This document shows, piece after piece, positions 42,701 through 54,700 of a DNA stretch of 64,000 bases. The translations under genes and the position numbers were made by a program. Numbering within the stretch: the first letter of the stretch is position 1; each line of letters starts with the position of its first letter. The notes beneath the pieces are model-generated. The model saw nothing but the letters and a program-made list of their open reading frames with translations. It was not told the origin of the DNA and made no database searches. Source of the stretch: Cordilura impudica (taxonomy: Eukaryota > Arthropoda > Insecta > Diptera > Scathophagidae); assembly GCA_963682025.1 (NCBI GenBank), contig OY821519.1:12004168-12068167 (forward strand), in the 5' to 3' direction.

Positions 42701-45700
42701 GTATATATAATTTCTGGGGTCGTAAATAACACTGTACAAGAATCTGCGGACTGTTGCAAAATATAACTAACTTTTATATGATAATACCTTTTAAAGTTAA
42801 TTGATTTTATTTTGATAACCAGTATTTATTACAACTAGTAGATCACAGCCCTCGAAATTCGAGTGCAAATTCTAAGAAATTTTATTTTTTCATTTAATAA
42901 AGACCTTAAAGGTATGCTTATCAATTTAACCAACTCACAATTCAACACTTTTTAAATATCGATTAAACAAGGGAACAAGGTTTTTTTGATTAAGAACTGA
43001 ATGTTGTTTGTAAGGTTATTTGGGACCTGAATCTAAATCTGCACTTCATTTTTTTCTATCAGCTCGACTTTTTTCGTTATACCACTACATATATTGGAAT
43101 AACTTGAAAACGAGTCACCATAATCAGTTAAGAAAATTCTAAACTCGTCAACAACTCGTCGTGCTTACATTGGATTTAAATTTGCCCAGTAGTTACAGAG
43201 ATATCGCTAAAGTTTTGAAAGAAAAGAACAATTAAAAAAGTATAAAATACGATTAGTACCTGTAACTTAAAAATGCGAGCTGATGGAGAAAAATGGAGAT
43301 TAGATTTGAAATTAGCGACCTCAAATTAGTAAGAAATTGCAATGAAGTTCCAGTCAGCACCAAAAAAAGTTCAATTTTGTTTCCTTGTGCTATGGTCGTT
43401 ATTGGTTTATGTCCAATTATTGGTTTATGTCCACAATTATTTTTTAATTCAACAAACTTATTATTGTGAATGAAGAAAACAAACTCACAAACACATTAAG
43501 AAATTTAATAAATACAGACATAGCATTGTATAATTTTATGTATGTGTTAGTAGCAAATTTAAATACATTTTGATAAAAAAAAAAAAATGTTAAACTTTAA
43601 AAATCTATAAATCTGGTGGACAGCTAAAAAGAAATATCTTTGAAATAAGATACGTTTGGTAAAAATCGGGAGAAAACTGTTTAACAAATCATCGGTCAAA
43701 AGAAATCGCTCTACCTATTAATATTATACATTTCTTATTTATTACGCTTTCACAAAAACAATGATGGTTTTTTATGGAAAGAATTAATTTCTTTCTAAAA
43801 AGCACATTACACTATACAACAATTTTTGTATAGTGTAATTATTTTAATGTATTACAAACGGAATGATCATTAATATATACGCTCTAAACATTAGTGTGGG
43901 GGTTATAATAAACATTTAATAAAAGCTGATGTTCGAAAACTTCAACATTTAAAGGAAATGAGTTAAGTTAAATATAGGATACCCTACATCCAGGGCCGGC
44001 CCTAGGGTCGAGCAGGTAAGGCCATAGCTCGGGACACCTGGCTGGTAGAGGCGCCACAAATAAAAACAAGTAAGAAAATTATAGTCGGTCTAGACCGACT
44101 ATACGATACCCTATACCATGCGTTTAGAAACCCTATCTCTTAGGCCCAACTAACTGGACATTGAAAATAAGCAAAAACCAAATTTGAGTGGGATTTTTAT
44201 TAATTTTTTTGGCTGCAGATATGAAAAAGTTCATATCGGATGCTATATCTATAAAGGGACTAGGTCCAAAAACGGACCGATCCTGATCATGTTTGCTAAA
44301 GTCTCTTGTATTTTGCAAAAATATGTACAAAAAAAATTTGAGAAGAATCAGTGCAATATTTTTGTTTTTTAATAGATTTAAGTGAAGATCGGGAAGCAGC
44401 TCTATATGGGGTCAAAGGGATCATTTTTGGACTACTCATTAGTGGATGTAATGAACGCATACAAACCCAATTTGAGTAAGATCTATATGACAATTTGGAT
44501 CTTATGGCAATTTATGTCGATTTCATATGGGTAATTTGTATGGGGGCTAGGTCTGAACATGGACCGATTCTCACCAATTTCAATAGCGTTCACCCCATGG
44601 CCGATAGAAGCTTATATACCAAATTTCGTCAAAATATATTCATATTTGCGACCTGCAGTTTGATTACAAGCTTTACATGGACACACAGACGGACGGACGG
44701 ACGGACGGACGGAAATTGTTAAATCAACTCAGAAAGTGATTCTGATTCGATCGGTATAATTAAAGATGGGTCTAGGTCAAATATTTTTGGTTGTTACAAA
44801 CAGCAGCACAAAGTCATTATACCCAAACCACATAGTGGTATAGGGTATAAAAATTAAATCAATCCTTTACAAGATATTGTGGTACGTAATAAGAAAAATA
44901 ACAAGTAAGAAAATTATAGTCGGTCTAGACCGACTATATGATACCCTATACCATGGTTTAGAGACCCTATCTTTCGGTCCAACTACTTCGATATAGAAAA
45001 TAAGCATAAACCAAATTTGAGTGGGATTTTTATTAATTTTTTTGGCTGCAGATATGAAAAAGTTCATATCGGATGCTATATCTATAAAGGGACTAGGTCC
45101 AAAAATGGACCGATCCTGATCATGTTTGGTAAAGTCTCTTGTATTTTGCAAAAATATGTACAAACAAAATTTGAGAAGAATCAGTGCAATATTTTTTTTT
45201 TAATAGATTTAAGTGAAGATCGGGAAGCAGCTCTATATGGGGTCAAAGGGATCATTTTTGGACTACTCATTAGTGGATGTAATGAACGCATACAAACCCA
45301 ATTTGAGTAAGATCTATATGACAATTTGGATCTTATGGCAATTTATGTCGATTTCATATGGGTAATTTGTATGGGGGCTAGGTCTGAACATGGACCGATT
45401 CTCACCAATTTCAACAGCGTTCATCCCATGGCCGATAAAAGCTTATATACCAAATTTCATCAAAACATATTCATATTTGCGACCTGCAGGTTGATTACAA
45501 GCTTTACATGGACACACAGACGGACGGACGGACGGACGGACGGACGGACGGACGGACATTGTTAAATCAACTCAGAAAGTGATTCTGATTCGATCGGTAT
45601 AATTAAAGATGGGTCTAGGTCAAATATTTTTGGTTGTTACAAACAGCAGCACAAAGTCATTATACCCAAACCACATAGTGGTATAGGGTATAAAAACGAA

Positions 45701-48700
45701 TATGTAAACAAAAAATTTAAATAGTCATGTTATATGGGAAAAAAATTATTTTCTTTTTTGTTTGTTGACACCACTATCACAAAAAAAAAACTCGTAAATG
45801 ACAAAATTCTTAAATCTACGAGCTTTTTGCTGTTCTCTAATTTCAATAAGAATATTTTTTCTCGTTTTAATTCACAGAGAAAAGGCTTTGAGAAATCAAA
45901 ACAAATGCCCTTTTTTTCTACTAAGCAGGTCTTAAGAGATAAAAAAACTAATTGATATTTAAACTCTAACATGTTTTTTATTGAACCTTGTCATTATTTT
46001 AAAAAATTAGACATTAATTTTATGAAAAAAAAACGATTTTAAAAGACGTCTACATATTGCGCTGATTTAAAAAAAAAGTAATAAGTGGTCGATGTTAATA
46101 AATCATTAAATAATTAAAATTTTTTTTTACACAATCTATTTTCCATTATAATTTTTTCAATTATAACATAGATTCTTTATGCACTAATTATTGCAAATAA
46201 AGGAATTAAAAAAAATTTTTTCATCAAATCACATAATTTTATTTTTTTGCGTATGTTCGAAACAGTAGTGATGCCAGTCAAATCCAATTTATTTGAATAT
46301 CGAAATTTTTTTTGGTGATGCCTAACTTTTTAAAAATAGAAAAGTCATTTTTAATTGAATGAAATTGAAGAACAAAAACAATTAAATGAACAAATAAGTT
46401 GTTATTTTAAAAGAAAATATTTTTCTTTATACTTTTTCTATAAACTTAAGAAAAAAACAAACACAAAATACTTAAAAGTTTTTTGTGAAACTGAATAAAG
46501 AACCATATGGCACCTCGGTTTCTAGATAACATATGTTCTTAACTCAAACATATGGTTCTTAACTCAAACATATGTTTCCATTAAATAAATAAAAAATGTG
46601 GTTTCAAGAAACCCAAAATTTCAATTTCATGTGATTTTAAATTTACTCTTATTCAAATAACAACGTTTCAAGAACAGGGCTGATAGTTGGCTTTGCATTT
46701 TACAATATTCCTTTTTTTTGTGTGACGTATGTGAGGTAGTTTTTCAAACCAACGAAATTCAATAATTTTGCAGCCATGAAAGCTCGGAAAAAAGTTTTTT
46801 TTATAAACAAAAATAAAATAATTTATTGAAAATATAATTTGTCTGCTATTTCTTAGATAAAGAAACCGCCAACAGTACAGAGAGGGCATCATTTTGTCAG
46901 TGATTAATTTCCTTATTCTTTATTTTGGTATAAAGGAATTTTATATATTAAATTTAATATATGAAATACAGCCCAAATAAGGAAATATCTTCGTAATGAA
47001 AATAACTTTTCTGATCAAACATTCTGACATAATAATTTAAAAAAATAATGATTAAAAAATGTTTGAAAAGAAATAATTAGCGACAAAATACTTGCAAGAT
47101 CAAAATGTTCTTCTGTTGGAAGTTTTGTGTAGCAAATGTAAGTCGCCGATAAGCTTTAAAACGACAACACGCTTGTGCTGTAATCGACTTTATACCAAAG
47201 AACAGTATTTTTGAAGGAACAGTTTTTTTCACATAAAATATACGTTAAACAAAGTGTTTCATGCAGCACATTTGAAGCACCTAATGCGTGCATCACTGCT
47301 CATTTGGATTTAAGTCGCAGGCAGTTACACGTCATTAAACCCTTTTCCGAAATTTAAACACAAATGATATGATAATTTCGGGTCCTGGAATAGTGGTCGA
47401 ACTTGACGAGTCCAACTTTGGTAAGAGAAATATTACCGAGGACATTGAGTGGAAGGCGTTTAAGTGTTTAATGGTATCGAAAGAACACCTGAAAGGAAAT
47501 TTTTTTTTGAAGTAGTCGTTAGGGGCGACACTAAGACTTTGCAAGAAATAATAATGAGACGTGTCTTGTCTGGCTCCACAATTGTAACTGATGGGTGGAG
47601 GGCGTAGCGAGGCATCAATAATGTCAACTTGTATAATTAAGAAGTGGTAAATCACTCTGTCGGATTTGTCAGGGACGATGGCGAAAACACAAACACAATT
47701 TAGACTAGTTGGTCAGGGACTAAAAGAAAAGTTCACATTAGGTGCAGAAGCCTTAAAATATATATCCAATTCTTTTTGAGTTTATTAAGCATTGTATTGG
47801 GGTGCTTTTTGGAAACATTTTCTTAACCCTATAAAGTCATCTTTATTTTTTGTACATTAACGTCATCCTTCGCCATTTTGACTACAACCTATTTCGAGTT
47901 GCTACAAAAATATCGTGAAGAATAGTTTTGACCAAAATTGATTTAATTTTTATATTTTGGTAATTTTTAATTTATATTAAAAGAAATTCAAATTATTTTA
48001 TTATTGTTTCAACTTAAAATTAAGATCAAAACAAACAATAAAAATATGAATACACTCGAAAAACCGATCTCGCGTCGTCGTTTTGGGAACAATGACGGTG
48101 CAGAGTTAAACTATTTTATTTATGTGTTGGTTCATTTAAAATGTTTGTAATTTTTTATCATATGTCAGATTTATTGATTTGCGTATCTATATTGTTTGAT
48201 CAGAAAAGTCATATTATTTGATCAAACCATTACATTATAAGGGGTGGGGGGAACAACCGAAAACGTTTTATTATTTTATATATCAAAAAAAATAAAACTG
48301 GGACTTTAATATAATAATAAAAATACTTTTTTTTAATAATTTATAATTTAGGTTAAACAAAATGAATTTTTTAGTTCTTTTTTTGCTGATTAAAAAATAT
48401 GGGGAACTATTTGACCCTTGGCCTAGGGCGCAACAAGTGTTCAGGCCGGCGCTGCCTATACCAATAGCTACGTTAAAATCTGTTTCCAAACATAATGTGA
48501 AGGATACACACAGAAAACAGAATCGTTATGTCTACCGAATTTATTACCAACCGAATTACGATAATGCCAGTAACCGATTTTCGGGTTCACGATGATTACA
48601 ATTCTATTGCTTTAACAGTAAATATTTTATCATAATAGAAAATTTGAAGATGATATTATATTTCTGTTGATACAATCGAAAATACAGTTGTTCCAATTTA

Positions 48701-51700
48701 GACAAATTCGGTTGGCAAATATTTTTTCTGTGTGTAGTTATCGTATTTAGAAATCTTAATATTAGAAAATTAAGAATTTTTATTGATTAAAGTGTGCAAG
48801 TCGAAACAGACAGGCGCGGAATCAATGGTTTTAGCCCACTTTGGGTACTAGGAAATGAAATTAATCTGTAGTTTTGCAAGTTCTCTCGATAGTTTCATAC
48901 ATATTTTTTTTAAATTTCTACTTACAAGTAATGTCTCATAGCGACATCCAAAAACCCTAATAAAACTTGGATATTATGTAGACCACGAAAAACAAGTGAT
49001 CCGTATTTTTTTAGCTACCAAATTTATATTTAGGAGTTATAAAAGATACAAAAAATCCGCCGTTCATTCGTTCTTTTCAAGTTGTTTATAAATTGTTTAA
49101 TTTTACTTTTAATATCTTTACTGATTTTTATACCCTATACCACTATGTGGTTTGGGTATAATGACTTTGTGCTGCTGTTTGTAACAACCAAAAATATTTG
49201 ACCTAGACCCATCTTTAATTATACCGATCGAATCAGAATCACTTTCTGAGTTGATTTAACAATGTCCGTCCGTCCGTCCGTCCGTCCGTCCGTCTGTGTG
49301 TCCATGTAAAGCTTGTAATCAAACTGCAGGTCGCAAATATGAATATATTTTGACGAAATTTGGTATATAAGCTTCTATCGGCCATGGGATGAACGCTATT
49401 GAAATTGGTGAGAATCGGTCCATGTTCAGACCTAGCCCCCATACAAATTACCCATATGAAATCGACATAAATTGCCATAAGATCCAAATTGTGATATAGA
49501 TCTTACTCAAATTGGGTTTGTATGCGTTCATTACATCCACTAATGAGTAGTCCAAAAATGATCCCTTTGACCCCATATAGAGCTGCTTCCCGATCTTCAC
49601 TTAAATCTATTAAAAAACAAAAATATTGCACTGATTCTTCTCAAATTTTGTTTCTACATATTTTTGCAAAATACAAGAGACTTTAGCAAACATGATCACG
49701 ATCGGTCCGTTTTTGGACCTAGACCCTTTATAGATATAGCATCCGATATGAACTTTTTCATATCTGCAGCCAAAAAAATTAATAAAAATCCCACTCAAAT
49801 TTGGTTTTTGCTTATTTTCAATGTCCAGTTAGTTGGGCCTAAGAGATAGGGTTTCTAAACGCATGGTATAGGGTATCGTATAGTCGGTCTAGACCGACTA
49901 TAATTTTCTTACTTGTTATATATACAATTTGTAATAACTTTTAGCAAAATAATTTATAAAAAAAAAAAAACAAGTAAGAAAATTATACGTTTAGAGACCC
50001 TATATCCCAGGCCCAACTAATTAGATCTAGAAAATAAACATAAACCAAATTTGAGTGGCATTGTTTTTATTTTTTTTTCCTTTGAATATAAAAAGTTCAT
50101 ATCGGATGCTATATTTATATGGGGACTAGGTCGAAAAATGGACCGATCCTTGCCATATTTGGTAAGGTCACTTATTTTTTGCAAAAACATATACAAACCA
50201 AATGTGAGAAAAATATGTGCAATATTTTTGTTTGTTGATAAATTTAAGTGAAGATCGGGAAGCAGCTTTATATTGGGGCTATGACTAAGAATTGTCCGAT
50301 TTCTGGACTAATGGGTGTAATAAACAGACACAAGCCCAATTTGACCGAGATCTATATGATAATTTGGATAATATGGCAATTTAAGTCGATTTCAAAGTTG
50401 TCATTTGTATGGGGATTATATCTGAACATGCACCGATTTTCGCCAATTTCAATAGCGTTTATGCCATGGCTAATATAAGCTCAAATTTCATCAAAATATG
50501 TTCACATTTGCGACCTGTACTTTGATTACAAGGTTTACATCGACACACAGACGGACAGACGGACGGACGGACGGACATCGCTAAACCGATTTAGAAAGTG
50601 ATTCTGAGCCGATCGGTATAATAAAATGTAGGTCTAGGTCAAATATTTTTGGTAGTTACAAACATCAGCACAAAGTAATTATACCCTGACCACATAGTGG
50701 TCAGATATATAAGATATACATATATATACTAGCAGATTCCAGCACTCGAAATTCGAGTGCAAATTCTAGGAAATTTTATTTTTTCATTAAATAAAGGCAC
50801 TAAAGGTATGGTTCACAATTCAACTCATTTTAAATGACGAAAACAAACTCAACACATTAACACAAACACATAAACAAATTTAATAAACACACACATAGCA
50901 TTGTATAATTTTATGTATGTGTTAGTATCAACTTTAAACGATCATAACTCCAAAAAAATATTCCAAACGGTGAAAATCTGTAAATCTGGGTAACAGCTAA
51001 AAAGAAATACCTTTCAAATGATAAATTTTTTGTCAAAATCGGGGTTAAACTGTGAAACTTACATCGGTCACAAGAAGTAGCCTTGCCTATTATTATTATA
51101 GATATGGTCTCAAACCGGATAATAAAACACTAATTGTTTGTAGTAAAGATCAACAATATATAACCCCAATAAAAAAAAATCATGTGAGTCCGATCACAGG
51201 GGAGATGTGTAAACATCTGGTAATAAATAAAATGCAGAAAACAGCGACAAAAAGGTTATTACATATCATAATTTTTTCACCAAACAATCATGTCACACCG
51301 ATTTGTCCTTATGCTTACATTTTACCCGTAAGATCTTACGCTCACACATTACGCTGTTTTTGTAATTGTATTGTGAATTAGAAATTTACCCCCCTGCGCG
51401 TATAGATGTTTACACATCAAAAATATATAAATAAATTAAAAATATATTAAATACTTCTTCTCTCTAGTATATCCTAAAGTTGCAAAATTCTAATCTTTCT
51501 TGTACACATTGGTACTCATTAAAATAAAATTATTGATACCAATATTGGCTTTATTTTATGTGCAGGATTGTCACCACCGAGCATAAGAGGTGTCTTCAGC
51601 TAAAATCGACTAAAACACGAACTACCCGCTATATCGAGAAAAGCTGAAATACGCCCTCACTAAAATAGAATTGCGAGTAATATATGGATGGAGTAATATG

Positions 51701-54700
51701 GTATTTGCAGTTCATATCCCATAGAGTAGAAGACATGCACTATCATGCCTAAATTCTCGTATTATATAGGGAAAAACTAAAATTTTGAAAAAGTTTGCAT
51801 ATGAATTTTAAATCAAAGCAAACATTGATTTTTGTATATTTTATTCATAAAGCGCTTGACTGACGCCTAAACATTTATCTATATTCAAAATAAATTTCTC
51901 TAATAATAAGAATTAACACCATTCACAACGTTAATCAAGCGCTTTAACGTTAAAATATATTAAAATCAGGAAGTGGAGGAAACCAATTCGGCAAGTAAGG
52001 CATTAATATGCAGTCATGCCAACTTTTTCAAGCAAAAAGATCAAAACAGTACCTCAAAAAAGTGCTAAAAGGCCTTATATTCGAATGAAAGCGCTAGTTC
52101 TAAAACTATTTTGTATAGATTTTCCAATGAATAAGTATTATTTTTACATTTGAGATTATTTAGTATTTAATGTTAATTTTCAAGTAACAACATGATATTT
52201 TCCTTCTCGTCTTCCGGCCTTAGAATTGTTTTAATATAAAATGTAATAACTTTGTTGTGTGTTTGCGCTGCCCATATGTAAGTTTTGATTTTAGGTTTTT
52301 ATTAAATTGTTGAGTATTTTATTTTTCAGCATAAGTTCATTAAAAAATATTTTAAAAAATTGTAAAACAATTTTATACACAGAGCCAAAACTACCTAATA
52401 GAATCAAGAAGATTTTCTCTATGAAACGTTTTTAGGCTAAGGGGTATCCCAGAAGAAAGAAGCGAAGATTATTCCGAAGACATTCCTTATTATTTTAATG
52501 TTGTAAATCTTTTTAATTTTATTAAGAAGGAAAACACATAAAATCAAGAAGGAAACTTGTTATTCACAATTTTTTTCACTCAATTTCCGTTATTTTTGGC
52601 ACCAAAGGGGTTTTCTTATTGATTTCATTAGGCTATCTAATTGATTTTTTCAAAAAGGTTTTCCTAATTGATTTCATAAGTTTCCTATATGATCCTGTGC
52701 AAATCATCCTCTTGATTTACTTAATAAGAATATCTTCTTGATTATATTAGCTTGCTTGTTATTTCATATATATAAATCAACATCAACAAATTCGTCGTAA
52801 TGCTCCGGAATAGCCTTTGACGAATTTTTTGAATTTTTTTGACGCCAGAAAAATTCAACTGTTCTTTTTAGTTCTTTTAGTTGAAAGTGAACAAGTGATA
52901 AGTAAACAAGTCGGAAGAACAAATAAATATTTGTCCACAAAATATAAAATTGAAATATAATAAAAAGTTTAATTATAAATAGTGCATCTGATTTAATGTA
53001 ATAAAATGAGATAACAAACATGACTCCTTTTCTTTGCGTAAAAGGGGACAGTCTTTATAACCAAAAAAAAAAAAATCATTTGGATTTATTATATTAACCA
53101 ATTAGATGCTATTGGTGAATGTTCATTATATATAAAAAACTAATTAGTTAATACATCATAATAATTTTAAGCGGCCGGACACAGAAAGGAGTTATTTATG
53201 ATTTTTCACTCATGTACAATGTACGTAATATAAACCATTATTTTGTTTTTAAACTTTCCACTCATCTGTTTATCAAATGAAAGGTATTTATTGAAAGAGT
53301 TTTATGTTTGTTGGCTATTTTATGAATTTTATATGCATTATTTCAGTTCCATGCAAATAATGGCGGACCAAAAAAGTTTAACTGAAGATATCAATCTTTA
53401 GCCTAGTTATTTTTAAATCATGGGAACTATGCGATAAAGCGTGCCGCATTCTTTTCACTTTTGGAATTACGTCCACAACTGTCTTAAAAAAAATGGAAAT
53501 TGAAGACATTGAAAATTTACTTAATAAATTGGACCAAAAATGTACTGGGGAGATGATAAAATTCAAACCAGGCTTAAGTGAATGAAGTAAGAATATTGTA
53601 CGTACAAAAATATATTTTCATTTAAGCATTGTTTCAGAATTTACCGTTTATATGCCAAAGAGAAGCGTTATCGGCAAACAGTCAGATTTTGGAGTGGTTG
53701 GTTGGTTGTAATAATGGCCTTAAGTACTTACAAATATTCCAAAGCAAATATATAATTTAAAAAATCAACAAAGATACTGGTAATAACACTTACTTTTTAT
53801 TATTATATTAAATGTATTCCCTAAGTAAATATAAAAATAAAAAAATCAATATACACATATGGCCAATGAAATAGGGACGCAGCATTTATTTGTTGAGATT
53901 CATGTAGCGTTTTTTTATGTTGATGTAATGCTGCGTACTTTTGATATTTTTCGACTGGCAATACTGTCTGCTTATGGAATTCAAATAAACAGTTATCTTT
54001 GTTTGTTTTGATAATTAAGGAGCGTGGTTATTTTATTCTATTGGTTTAGTGGTCACTAAAATAGGTACTTCGTGATAAATTGTGATATTTCTTAAATTTT
54101 TTCGAAAAAAAATAATCAAAAGGTATGTTTTAGTATCGTAGATATAATATTGGCAAAAAATAATACACATTTTAATGCCAGATGGGCCGTCGACAGCATT
54201 GTACAGCTGAAGAGAGAAGACTTATTCAAAACCTTCGGAAGCAAAACCATTCATACGGTTTCATTGCTAAATCACTAGGAAGGTCGAAAAATTTTGTCGC
54301 TAATGCCCTGAAGCCCCGAGAATTAATAGAAAAATGAGGTGGTGTAAAGAAAACATCTAGTGTCACCGACGCTTACATTGCAACGTTGGCCAAACGAGAT
54401 CTTTCCTGTCATCAAGAGCAATTGCAGCGGAAATAAACAACGAAATATCAGCTAGGACTGTACGTCGCAGATTATATAACATGAAATTACCAGGTCGGAT
54501 AGCGCGTCAGGTTCCGGTACTCAGAAAAGCAAACTTGCAAAAGATAAAAAATTTTGCACTTGCACATAAAACGTGGTGTGGTTCAGATGGTACAAAAAAA
54601 TGGCATAACATACTTTGGAGCGATGAAACAAAAATCAACTTGTCTGCTAATGACTCAGAACGAAATGTTAGACGTCCAAAAGGGCAAGAATTTAACCCAC

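Noticed and set aside
44133..45565. Recurring open frames of 60-100 residues, also at 8373-8981, 30396-30635 and 49239-49849
   Set aside because: The same peptides appear in both directions at every family A copy. They are translations of the repeat, with no start, domain or constraint of their own.
47335..47655. 106-residue minus-strand open frame
   Set aside because: The plus strand here reads as a Merlin-type transposase in broken frames; the minus frame is a shadow.
43988..48470. One large transposon with ends at 43988 and 48470
   Set aside because: The two GC-rich fragments share only a short GGCCGG core and the Merlin remnant between them is not clearly linked to either; kept as separate fragments.
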